Source: CPC320 sp002684375 (GTDB lineage Bacteria > Pseudomonadota > Alphaproteobacteria > Rhodobacterales > Rhodobacteraceae). Taken from it: DNA of 64,000 nt. The stretch is taken from the NCBI GenBank assembly GCA_965662545.1, contig CBFIHZ010000001.1, positions 1 through 64,000 on the forward strand. Reading direction: 5' to 3'. Shown here piece by piece: positions 17,485 to 25,233 of this stretch; positions within the stretch are counted from its first letter, which is position 1, and each line of letters opens with the position of its first letter. Made by a program: the position numbers and the translations under genes. The notes below the pieces were generated by a model that did not search any database, was not told where the DNA came from, and saw only the letters and a program-made list of their open reading frames with translations.

Positions 17485-17862
17485 ATGTCAAAACCAAAAC
17501 TCAGGCATAAAGTCACGTTCCGCAACCGTCAGAACATTACTCTGGAGGTGGGTGAAGACGAGCCGATCCTCGATGTCTTTGAAAAGGCGGGGTATGTGTT
17601 GCCCGTAGCCTGCAGGTACGGGGGCTGTATAACCTGTGCTGCGAAGATGATCTCGGGACGCGTGCGGCAACCAAAAGGAACGGCGGTGAACAAACGCCAA
17701 TCTCAAGACGGTTATGTGTTGTTATGCGTGGCGCGACCAACAGAAGATTGTGTCTTTGATGTTGGGGTTGAGAGCCATGAAACGCTTTATCAAAACCCGT
17801 TTTCCAGTTCCACTGCGGCCGTTTTACTGGAAAAGGCAAAAGCCAAGGCAGAGGCATCATGA
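17485..17862 (+). CDS. 2Fe-2S ferredoxin, plant type
   Basis: 125 residues with the full cluster motif: Cys43-x4-Cys48-x2-Cys51 (ACRYGGCITC) and Cys81 in LLCVARP, spacing x29. It carries single electrons in the cytoplasm. An alanine- and lysine-rich tail follows from about residue 108. The ATG lies 9 bases after the mtoX terminator without a clear ribosome-binding site, and the gene overlaps the next by ATGA. No reductase is adjacent, so the electron partner is unknown; a role in maturation or turnover of MtoX is inference. Confidence 0.92.
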   Translation: MSKPKLRHKVTFRNRQNITLEVGEDEPILDVFEKAGYVLPVACRYGGCITCAAKMISGRVRQPKGTAVNKRQSQDGYVLLCVARPTEDCVFDVGVESHETLYQNPFSSSTAAVLLEKAKAKAEAS

Positions 17863-18692
17863 CAACTGCTTTGCCGATTGAAAGAGTGAACGCCTCCTTC
17901 GTCTCAGGTGCCAACTTGACCCTGCTGTGTTTGGTGGCAGTCGGGTGGAGCTATAGTGTCTTACAACTGCTGTCGCTGGATGCCGCCGGAAGTCTTGCAG
18001 AGGCAGGGCCGGGCATGCAAATTTTTGCGGCATTTCAATATTATCTTCTACAAGATCCCTTTGGGTTTGAAACCTCTGCCTATTTTTGTGCCACAACCGA
18101 GACAACTTGGGGCATTTTGGATTTTATAAAGTCATTTGCGATGTGGGCTGCCATGGTTATGGCGATGATGCTGCCGACCTTATTTCCATTGATCAGAGAT
18201 CTCAGGGCCCGCAATCAGAATACTGCGCCGTTTATATTGGGTTATCTTGCGGTTTGGTTGATGTTCTGTGTGATGGGGGTTGGGGTGCAATGGGTGCTGC
18301 GATTGCTCGAGGTGCTAAACGGTCATATGGTGATTGCAGATCCGGTGATTTCGGCGGTTGTTTTGTGCCTTGCTGGCGCATATCAATTATCTACATATAA
18401 GGCGAAAGGCTTGAAAGAGCGCAACAAAATAAAAGGTGGTACAAGTGTAAAACCCTGCTGCCAAGACGTGCAACGTGGCTCTGGCACAATATACGGATTT
18501 GCGTGTCTTAGATGTTGCTGGCCTTTGATGCTGAGCATGTTTGCCTTTGGCTTGATGAACATTTTAGCAATGGGGGTGCTCACTGTCATAATGTTTATGG
18601 AAACCACCTCATTTTCACGGATAAAACTGGCAAAGATCTGGGGTGGAGTCGCCTTTGCGTTGAGCGCATTATTTTACGTCCAAAGCGTATAA
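17859..18692 (+). CDS. DUF2182 integral membrane protein
   Basis: 277 residues with about seven hydrophobic segments. Family marks are WAAMVMAMMLPTLFPLIRDL (residues about 92-112), PLIRDL followed by a long helix, and the late YGFACLRCCWPLMLSMFAFGLMNI with paired Cys. DUF2182 (COG5486) is annotated as a predicted metal-binding membrane protein of unknown function. A further CC pair sits in KPCCQDV. It is translationally coupled to the ferredoxin (ATGA). With a copper enzyme gene just upstream, metal or cofactor delivery is a plausible but unproven job. Confidence 0.87.
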   Translation: MTTALPIERVNASFVSGANLTLLCLVAVGWSYSVLQLLSLDAAGSLAEAGPGMQIFAAFQYYLLQDPFGFETSAYFCATTETTWGILDFIKSFAMWAAMVMAMMLPTLFPLIRDLRARNQNTAPFILGYLAVWLMFCVMGVGVQWVLRLLEVLNGHMVIADPVISAVVLCLAGAYQLSTYKAKGLKERNKIKGGTSVKPCCQDVQRGSGTIYGFACLRCCWPLMLSMFAFGLMNILAMGVLTVIMFMETTSFSRIKLAKIWGGVAFALSALFYVQSV

Positions 18693-18940
18693 AACTCAGA
18701 TGAACGATCCGAACGGAAGCTGTTTAAACTTGCCACGATCCCGGTACCGTCAATAGCGGTTGCCTGCGAAGATTTGCTTTATTTTACCGGTAATTTGGCT
18801 GCTACCAGTAACCTTGGTTTTGCGAGATAACCGGAATGCGGCTGGGTAATTACCTGGTAATGGCACACAAACAGCCTCGGAAGTACTCAGGCAAACTGAA
18901 TGCCAACTAGGGTAAACAGTACATGCTCAGAATGAAAAAG

Positions 18941-18969
18941 GGCGGCACCTTTATATCAAAAGCGCCGCC
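18941..18969. repeat. Inverted repeat GGCGGC ... GCCGCC
   Basis: GGCGGC at 18941-18946 pairs with GCCGCC at 18964-18969, with an inner CTTT/AAAG pairing around the loop ATATCA. It stands alone in AT-rich DNA, without a following T run, just before the small Cys-rich frame. Confidence 0.45.
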
Positions 18970-18997
18970 GAGATATTGAATCAATCTGGGAGGAAAG

Positions 18998-19120
18998 ATG
19001 TTCAATGATGCAGAGTTTGGGAGGAGTTTTAACCCTGCACCCTGCTTTAAGCATATCTTGCTGCGTTGCAGAAGTGTTGAATGTGCAAGACGGCTATGCG
19101 GGAAATGCATGGGCGTATAG
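18998..19120 (+). CDS. Possible 40-residue Cys-rich peptide
   Basis: An ATG frame of 40 codons (starts MFNDAEFGRSFN, ends GKCMGV) preceded at a good distance by GGGAGGAAAG. It contains Cys at 16, 24, 29, 34 and 37 and several Arg. The ribosome-binding site is the main support. It could be a true small protein, the remnant head of a lost gene, or chance. I recognise no family. Confidence 0.3.
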   Translation: MFNDAEFGRSFNPAPCFKHILLRCRSVECARRLCGKCMGV

Positions 19121-19289
19121 AAAATGAGCAAATTTGATATTTATGTATAAAAATTAACATTTTTATAAACGAAATCCTATCCCATCAGTACATATCCATG
19201 CAATTGCTGCAACGCGGCAATGCAGAGTTGTGTGACGTAATTCCCAACCAACCTTGCTATATCTATGACAATGCAAAAGGAGAGCAAAA

Positions 19290-19517
19290 ATGCTTAAAAA
19301 GTTTTACAGAGCAATGGTTGTCGCACGAGCCGGATCAGCAGCAGCACACGTGGCCTTGAACATGACCGATAAGCAACTGGCAGACGCCGGGATTGACCGG
19401 AGAACCTTTCCGCTCGACGCGATGACGCGTATGGAAGCAGAGTTCGCGGAAAAAGATGCTCAAAAAGCGACCGCACATTCTGCAAAGACTGTTGGTCTGG
19501 ATATTCAAGCTGCTTAG
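19290..19517 (+). CDS. DUF1127-like small protein
   Basis: 75 residues with a strong ribosome-binding site (AAAAGGAGAGC). The core MTDKQLADAGIDRRTFP resembles the DUF1127/YjiS motif (LxDRxLxDIGLxR), shared by small regulators such as those acting in phosphate and carbon metabolism or RNA binding. The N-terminus MLKKFYRAMVVARAGSAA is basic and amphipathic. It seems to be a single gene with its own terminator. The match to the motif is partial, so the family call is tentative. Confidence 0.65.
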   Translation: MLKKFYRAMVVARAGSAAAHVALNMTDKQLADAGIDRRTFPLDAMTRMEAEFAEKDAQKATAHSAKTVGLDIQAA

Positions 19518-19525
19518 AGTTTCAA

Positions 19526-19573
19526 AACACCAAACCTGACATCGTCAACTTATTGGCGATGTTCGGTTGTGTT
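19526..19573 (+). terminator. Extended hairpin after the DUF1127-like gene
   Basis: AACAC (19526-19530) pairs with GTGTT (19569-19573), AACC with GGTT, and ACATCG with CGATGT around a 12-nt loop, with a two-base bulge and a small internal loop. It begins 9 bases after the stop codon. The T tract is weak. Confidence 0.45.
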
Positions 19574-19812
19574 TACTAGCAGGATTTAGGCAGCGGGCTG
19601 CGAGCAAACTGTTGTTTCGATGACTACGTATACGCCTGCTAAAAAAATAATGAATATTGTCGTGTGATGTATGCGCGTACTCGGGTTCTTAAATGACCCT
19701 GAAAACATCCAGGGCACCTTACTTGGTGTCTTGAGCCGTCTGGAAGCGAACTTGTGAACTTTGAACGAGCCACCATAGACATTACATTGGGCAACCGTCA
19801 TTTTTATAATGT

Positions 19813-20334
19813 TTATTCAGTTTGGGACATGTCGAATAAACTGACGACAAGTTTCCCGTCTTTATAAATTTTTGAGCTTATTAAATATCCAGTTCTATCG
19901 AATTTCTCATGCAACCCGTGCCGTTTACCATTTTTCCAAGTTTTGCGAGATAGTATTTGGTTCCCTTTGAAATACCATTCGTGGAGCCCGTGCTTTTTTC
20001 CGTATCTATAGGGTCTTTTTCTCCATATTTGACCATTTTCGTGATACCATAGTTCCAATCCGTGTCTTTCCCCATCTTGGTAACGGCTCTTTCGCATCAG
20101 AGGGCCACTTTCAAAATGTTTCAAACTTTCGCCGCTGAACGGCGTGTTGGAATAGGGTTTAAAGTATACGCCGTACCGCTTAATCAGACTGTCAGACAAA
20201 ACAGTTTCAATCAAATTTCCGCGTAATACTGGTCTGAGAGAGGTTTCCAATCCACCGCTTGTACCCTCGGTGGAAATCAAACAGAGCAAGCAGGTCAGTT
20301 TTATAAATAGGCGAGGTGTCATAAATCCACTCAC
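19813..20334 (-). CDS. Secreted MORN-variant (YwqK-like) repeat protein
   Basis: 173 residues. A hydrophobic N-terminal stretch (FIKLTCLLCLI) suggests a signal peptide. It has at least three MORN_2-type repeats: GERHGLELWYHENGQ, GKKHGLHEWYFKGNQ, GKRHGLHEKFDRTGY. Such repeats occur in YwqK-like proteins often annotated as antitoxins, but no toxin partner is evident here. The coding sequence is clearly more AT-rich than its surroundings, hinting at transfer. Starts at 20334 and 20322 (MTPRLFIK) are both possible. Confidence 0.65.
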   Translation of the reverse strand: MSGFMTPRLFIKLTCLLCLISTEGTSGGLETSLRPVLRGNLIETVLSDSLIKRYGVYFKPYSNTPFSGESLKHFESGPLMRKSRYQDGERHGLELWYHENGQIWRKRPYRYGKKHGLHEWYFKGNQILSRKTWKNGKRHGLHEKFDRTGYLISSKIYKDGKLVVSLFDMSQTE

Positions 20335-20564
20335 TGGTCACTAACATCCATTAGTTTACATAAAAATGATCGTTGGAAAAGGCAGTAACGCCTCGCAATA
20401 TACTTTGATGCAGCCGATCGGCGCCAAAGCGGTCTGTAACTATAGACCAATGACCGAAGATACATTAACTTTCAGCTTGGGCTACCAAATGGAGCAGTTC
20501 ATCTGATCAAAGAAGTGAAGAGGAACCTGTCTGTTGATTTGAAAATTAAAGGCGCCAATGCAAA

Positions 20565-21506
20565 ATGAACGGACAGGGCACGACAAAAATTTGCTGCGCT
20601 CCGGCAAGAAATGAGACGCGCGACGCGGAGAAGGTTAACATAACCTCGCGCAGGCACTGCGTGGCCAACGACGCGGTAAAAATTCCCGGTGGTACAGCTC
20701 TTGTCGGTACTAATAAACCGCAAATTCCGGACGACGGCGAAAGCCCGGCCAGAACAGTGGCACTGAAACCCTTTCGTATGGCACCCATGGCGGTTTCAAA
20801 TGCTGAATTCCGCAATTTTGTCCTAGACACCGGCTATGTCACTGAGGCTGAATGCTTTGGTTGGTCTTTTGTGTTCTGGGCTCAAGTCCCCGAAAGCGTT
20901 GGGCAGACCGAAGGCGTTGCTCAGGCTCAATGGTGGCGGCGGGTTCATGGGGCAAGCTGGTTTGCACCAAATGGTCCCGACACCGAGGAGGCTTGCAAGC
21001 CCAATCACCCGGTGGTGCACGTGTCTTGGAACGACGCCCGATCTTATGCAAGATGGGCTGGTGGGCGGCTCCCGACCGAGGCCGAATGGGAACACGCCGC
21101 GCGGGCCGGTCAGGGGGATGTTCGCTTTCCGTGGGGTGCGGCAGAGCCGAATGACACAGATATCACGCCCTGCAATATCTGGCAGGGCCGGTTTCCCAAG
21201 GTGAACACCTGTGTTGATGGCTTTACGACAACGGCACCCGTTTGTTCTTTCGAACCAAATCCTTGGGGCCTTTACAATCTCATTGGTAATGTCTGGGAAT
21301 GGACAGCTGACCCATACAGGATCCGTTCGTTGAAGACGTCGGTCAAGACGCGTCTTTCCAAGATGAAGGGCTACAAGACATCTAAGGGCGGCTCGTTTCT
21401 GTGTCACCGCAGTTATTGCTATCGGTACCGGATTGCGGCCCGGTCCGGAATATCGCCTGACAGCTCAACAAGCCACCAAGGGTTTCGGGTTGTTTGGCCA
21501 ACCTAG
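20565..21506 (+). CDS. Formylglycine-generating enzyme (sulfatase-maturing, SUMF1 type)
   Basis: 313 residues. After a poorly conserved head, the FGE fold begins near residue 38 (VKIPGGTALVG). It includes HPVVHVSWNDARSYARWAGGRLPTEAEWEHAAR, NVWEWTADPY and, at the C-terminus, GGSFLCHRSYCYRYR...SSTSHQGFR. Cys280 and Cys285 match the copper-binding, catalytic Cys pair of the human and actinobacterial enzymes. It oxidises the Cys of CxPxR motifs in sulfatases to formylglycine using oxygen. Two such sulfatases lie 6-9 kb downstream. No signal peptide is evident, so maturation should be cytoplasmic. Confidence 0.94.
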   Translation: MNGQGTTKICCAPARNETRDAEKVNITSRRHCVANDAVKIPGGTALVGTNKPQIPDDGESPARTVALKPFRMAPMAVSNAEFRNFVLDTGYVTEAECFGWSFVFWAQVPESVGQTEGVAQAQWWRRVHGASWFAPNGPDTEEACKPNHPVVHVSWNDARSYARWAGGRLPTEAEWEHAARAGQGDVRFPWGAAEPNDTDITPCNIWQGRFPKVNTCVDGFTTTAPVCSFEPNPWGLYNLIGNVWEWTADPYRIRSLKTSVKTRLSKMKGYKTSKGGSFLCHRSYCYRYRIAARSGISPDSSTSHQGFRVVWPT

Positions 21507-21582
21507 CGCGCAAAAAGGTCTGGGGCTGAGCCTGCGCCGTGTGGCGCTGCGGTGTTAGTTTACTAGCCATTGAGAGGCAGGC

Positions 21583-22719
21583 TTAGCGCATTTCTGCATA
21601 GAGCGTTCGGTATTGATCAAGCGCATCGGGTAGCGTCTCAATCCCGAGGCCAATGCTGTCGTTGCAGATCCATTTCCCCTTTGTCACGGGTTCTGTGCCG
21701 TCAAAGAAAAGGGATCTAAGCGGGTTGTCGTTAACATCTACTTCTAAAAGGCCGTCTCCGCCTACTGCTGCCAGCAGTTCTGCTGACGCGGCCAGCCCGA
21801 TGCCAGCACCAAGAAAATGCGGGAAATAATAGCGCCCTGCTCGCAGTGCAGTTTTTGCCACGGCGAGGCATCCCGTAATTCCGCCCCATTTGGCCACGTC
21901 TGGCTGAATAACGGACAGATGTCCTAAGTTTATAGCCTCGTCAAAATCCGCATTGCCGCTCAGGTTTTCTCCACCTGCCAAGGGGATTGGGCAATCTTGC
22001 GCCAGTGACTGCCACTGTGCCGTTTGTGTAAATACGGGCAGGGGTTCTTCCAGCCATTGCAGGGGTACCCCTGCAATGCCGGCGACAAATCTTTGTGCCT
22101 GATTTAGTGACCAAGCCTGATTGGCGTCGCAGGCGATCGCCTCGGATGCGGACAATCCGGCCTGTATCGCGCAGACCGTCGCGATATCGGTGGCCATGTC
22201 AAAGCCAACCTTCAGTTTGAAGGTCCGGTGTCCCTGTGTTCGCGCGCGGGGCAAAATTTCGTTTGCTGCTGCGATCTGAATACCACTGGCATAAGCAGGC
22301 ACCTGATTTGTGGCTGCATCGTTGATAAAACAACGCAAAGGCAGTCCAGCGCGGCGCGCCGCCATGTCCCAAAGCGCGATGTCTAATCCGGCAATCACTT
22401 GGTTGAATGGCCCGGTTTCACCGCATTGTATCGCGCGGATTTGTGTCTGTTGTTCAAGCCGGTGAAAGAAATCTCCGGGGTGTTGAGCCTGTGTGCCAAC
22501 GATCAAAGGCGCAATGTCCATCTCCAGCAGTCGCACGCGATGTTCAGCTCCGGCAGCCGGCCAGTTTGCCCAGATTTCACCCCAGCCGAAAGCACCATCT
22601 TGATCTTCAATCCGCACCAGTACTGCGGGACGGTCGCACATGATGCCAAATGAGGTGGCAACCGGTTTTGGGGTGGGGCAGCGGAACGACCACGCCTGAA
22701 TACGGGCGACCCCAATCAT
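21583..22719 (-). CDS. Mandelate racemase/muconate lactonizing enzyme family protein
   Basis: 378 residues of the enolase superfamily, mandelate racemase subgroup. The capping domain is N-terminal. The barrel carries Lys168-x-Lys170 (TFKLKVG), metal ligands Asp198 (CDANQAW), Glu224 (WLEEPL) and Glu251 (AGGEN), and the Asp274/His301 dyad (IQPDVAKWGG, FPHFLGAG). Such enzymes abstract the proton next to a carboxylate, acting as racemases or sugar-acid dehydratases. It overlaps the GntR gene by 4 bases, so both are one transcript. This implies an acid intermediate in the pathway of this locus. Confidence 0.93.
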   Translation of the reverse strand: MIGVARIQAWSFRCPTPKPVATSFGIMCDRPAVLVRIEDQDGAFGWGEIWANWPAAGAEHRVRLLEMDIAPLIVGTQAQHPGDFFHRLEQQTQIRAIQCGETGPFNQVIAGLDIALWDMAARRAGLPLRCFINDAATNQVPAYASGIQIAAANEILPRARTQGHRTFKLKVGFDMATDIATVCAIQAGLSASEAIACDANQAWSLNQAQRFVAGIAGVPLQWLEEPLPVFTQTAQWQSLAQDCPIPLAGGENLSGNADFDEAINLGHLSVIQPDVAKWGGITGCLAVAKTALRAGRYYFPHFLGAGIGLAASAELLAAVGGDGLLEVDVNDNPLRSLFFDGTEPVTKGKWICNDSIGLGIETLPDALDQYRTLYAEMR

Positions 22720-23444
22720 GCCAGAAGGTCCATTTCAAGGCGAACGAAGTCACTTCGATAGGTTACGTCCGCAAGGTAGAGCACATTGCCATCGCCATCG
22801 CATATGACACGGCGTACCTCGACCACCGGATCACCAACGGTGAGGCTCAACAAACCCGCTAATTCGTAGTTACATTTGCCAATAGTGAACGCTTGCCGGG
22901 CGCGCGCGACCTCTACATCCGGGGAATCGTATAGGATCGGCAGGGCGATCTCGGTTCTGAGACGCGCCTCATGCCTGTTAAAAATAGCCCTGTCAAAATA
23001 GATTGAGATCACGCAATAGGTCTGGCCATCACGAGAGTGGGTGCGCTGCAACAGATGATAGCCATTTTCCGACAGATGCCCGATCAACGGGATTCCCGGA
23101 ATTTCAGCGTCACGGTCTTCCAGAAGGTCAAGCTCGGGTTTGTCACCACGGTACATATCCACCAGCGTGGAGAGCCGAGTTCCCAGACAAAGCCGGGTCC
23201 TAGGTTGTGGTGGCGCCAAAGCCATCGTGCCGCGTCCTCGACGGGATTCGAGTAACCCCTCAGCCTCGAGTATTTTAACGGCTTGCCGTACGGTGATCTT
23301 GGCAACCGAATATTTTGCTGCCAAGACCGAGATCGTTGGCAAAAGCTCACCCGGTTTCCAGATTCCGCGACTAAGGCTCTGCCGCAAAATCTCGGTGATT
23401 TGCAGATAAAGCGGGGATCGGCTTTGTCTGAGCGTATCTGTCAT
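22716..23444 (-). CDS. GntR/HutC-type transcriptional regulator
   Basis: 242 residues. N-terminal winged helix-turn-helix (SPLYLQITEILRQSLSRGIW, LLPTISVLAAKYSVAKITVRQAVKILEAEGLLESRRGRGT), then a UTRA ligand domain of the HutC subfamily (about residues 90-240). The ATG at 23444 gives the family start; the frame also allows a GTG at 23477. It diverges from the GMC oxidoreductase gene and likely controls both directions through the 140-base gap. Its ligand is probably the transported substrate or a breakdown product. Confidence 0.92.
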   Translation of the reverse strand: MTDTLRQSRSPLYLQITEILRQSLSRGIWKPGELLPTISVLAAKYSVAKITVRQAVKILEAEGLLESRRGRGTMALAPPQPRTRLCLGTRLSTLVDMYRGDKPELDLLEDRDAEIPGIPLIGHLSENGYHLLQRTHSRDGQTYCVISIYFDRAIFNRHEARLRTEIALPILYDSPDVEVARARQAFTIGKCNYELAGLLSLTVGDPVVEVRRVICDGDGNVLYLADVTYRSDFVRLEMDLLA

Positions 23445-23484
23445 CAAACTGGGTATCCATCTGGGGTGACATGTCACTGTAAAT

Positions 23485-23565
23485 TAGAACAGAATTATGA
23501 TAAGTTCTATATATAGGTTTTTTGTTGCAATGCCAGTGCTTACGAATTAGTCGCATAAATAGAAC
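23485..23565. promoter_or_regulatory. Candidate GntR operator half-sites
   Basis: TAGAAC (23485-23490) faces GTTCTA (23504-23509), forming an inverted repeat with a 13-base spacer. A third TAGAAC lies at 23560-23565, just before the GMC gene start. The region is AT-rich and sits between the divergent regulator and oxidoreductase genes. The link to this regulator is inference. Confidence 0.35.
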
Positions 23566-23583
23566 TTTTACTGGGATGGTCGG

Positions 23584-25191
23584 TTGACGGCTTATGATTA
23601 CATTATCGTCGGGTCCGGAACGGCCGGATCAACGCTTGCGGCGCGGCTGTCGGAAGACCTTTCTGCGCGGATCCTAGTCCTTGAAGGCGGCGGAGCTGAT
23701 CGAGGCTTTTGGCTGAAGTTGCCGGTTGGGTATTATAAGTCAATTTACAATGCACGCGTTTCTCATCTTTATCGCGGCGCGCCAGACCCGGGCATTGCGG
23801 GTCGGCAGATGGATTGTCCGCGGGGTCGGGTAGTTGGTGGATCAAGTTCGATCAATGGTTTGATATACATTCGTGGACAGTCTGATGATTTTAACGATTG
23901 GGCGTCTTTGGGCGCAGATGGCTGGTCCTATCGGGATGTGTTGCCGCATTTCCGTGCGGTAGAGACGTATGCCGGTGACCCGTCGCAGTTCCGGGGCGCG
24001 CATGGCCCGCTGCAGATTTCTGATCTACGCAATGACAACCCGGCCTGCAACGACTGGCTGCGTGCAGCAAGAGCTCATGGCCTGCCGCAGAACAGTGACT
24101 TCAACGGCGAAAGCTCTTATGGTGTCGGCGGTTATCAGTTGACCCTTCGCGGTCGGTGGCGCGACAGCGCAGCGACAGCGTTTTTGCACCCAGCATTGCA
24201 CCGTCCAAACCTAACGCTGCAAACTGCTGCGCAGGTGACCGAAATTACGTTTCAAGGTCAGCGCGCCAGTGGTGTGCGCTATATTCAGAACGGCGCGCTA
24301 TGCGAGGCTGAGGCCTCTACCGAAGTTATTCTGTGCGGCGGGTCGGTACAGTCTCCGCAGCTTTTGCAATTGTCTGGAATTGGCCCCGCGGATTTGTTGG
24401 CTGCCAATGGCATTCGGGTGCGACACGATGCGCCTGAAGTTGGCGAAAACCTGCAGGACCATCTGCAGATGCGCACGATTGTTGAACTTGCGGATCGTGG
24501 CAATTCCCTGAATGATCATATGCGCAACCCGATCAGTCTGGCGAAAATGGGGTTGGAATGGCTGCTTGGCTCCCGTGGACCACTGACGGTAGGTGCAGGG
24601 CAAGTTGGGGGTGCCGCGTGCACCAAACATGCTGAGAATGGCCGCCCCGACCTGCAGCTCTTTGTAATGCCGCTGTCGGTGGATAAGCCCGGTAAGCCAT
24701 TGCATCGCTTCTCAGGGTTCACGACCTCCTTTTGGCAGTGCCATCCCGAAAGTCGGGGCTCGGTAAGGATTGTAAGCGACAATCCACTGGCGGACCCTTG
24801 TATCACGACCAATTATTTAGCTGCAGAAAAAGATCAGAAAGTGATCGTCGAAGGCATTCGGCTTGTTCGGGAACTCTATAACCGGCCTGAATTCCGCCAG
24901 CGATGGCGCCGTGAGATTGTGCCTGGCGCGGAGTACCAGACCGACGCCGACGTGCTGGACGCTGTACGTCAAATGGCGGGTACGGTCTATCACCTCGTTG
25001 GGACCTGCAGGATGGGACGGGATGACCGCTCTGTGGTTGACCCTGAATTGCGGGTGAACGGGGTCGATGGGCTGCGTGTTGTCGATGCGTCGGTCATGCC
25101 GCGGATTACGTCTGCAAACACCAATGCACCTACCTATATGATCGCCGACAAGGCTGCTGCGATGATCCGCGCCGCGGCCTCTGGTGCGTGA
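23584..25191 (+). CDS. GMC-family FAD-dependent oxidoreductase (choline dehydrogenase-like)
   Basis: 535 residues. FAD-binding motif GSGTAGS at residues 10-16, PRGRVVGGSSSINGLIYIRG (GMC signature 1), GSVQSPQLLQLSGIGP (signature 2), and a C-terminal VYHLVGTCRMG...TSANTNAPTYMI with the catalytic His and Asn. These enzymes oxidise alcohols to aldehydes. The start is TTG with GGGATGG upstream; no ATG fits the conserved N-terminus. It begins an operon with an aldehyde dehydrogenase and a sulfatase, resembling the logic of BetA-BetB-BetC, but the natural alcohol is not established. Confidence 0.94.
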   Translation: MTAYDYIIVGSGTAGSTLAARLSEDLSARILVLEGGGADRGFWLKLPVGYYKSIYNARVSHLYRGAPDPGIAGRQMDCPRGRVVGGSSSINGLIYIRGQSDDFNDWASLGADGWSYRDVLPHFRAVETYAGDPSQFRGAHGPLQISDLRNDNPACNDWLRAARAHGLPQNSDFNGESSYGVGGYQLTLRGRWRDSAATAFLHPALHRPNLTLQTAAQVTEITFQGQRASGVRYIQNGALCEAEASTEVILCGGSVQSPQLLQLSGIGPADLLAANGIRVRHDAPEVGENLQDHLQMRTIVELADRGNSLNDHMRNPISLAKMGLEWLLGSRGPLTVGAGQVGGAACTKHAENGRPDLQLFVMPLSVDKPGKPLHRFSGFTTSFWQCHPESRGSVRIVSDNPLADPCITTNYLAAEKDQKVIVEGIRLVRELYNRPEFRQRWRREIVPGAEYQTDADVLDAVRQMAGTVYHLVGTCRMGRDDRSVVDPELRVNGVDGLRVVDASVMPRITSANTNAPTYMIADKAAAMIRAAASGA

Positions 25192-25233
25192 CGTATTACG
25201 TAATAAATCTAATAAAGAAAGAAGCCTAAAACC

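Larger units (their letters stand above)
18693..19289. other. AT-rich intergenic region with hairpin and a possible small ORF
   Basis: 597 bases without a recognised gene. It holds a GC-rich hairpin (18941-18969) and a 40-codon frame behind a strong ribosome-binding site (18998-19120), both listed separately. The rest shows no coding or repeat signal that I can support. Confidence 0.5.
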
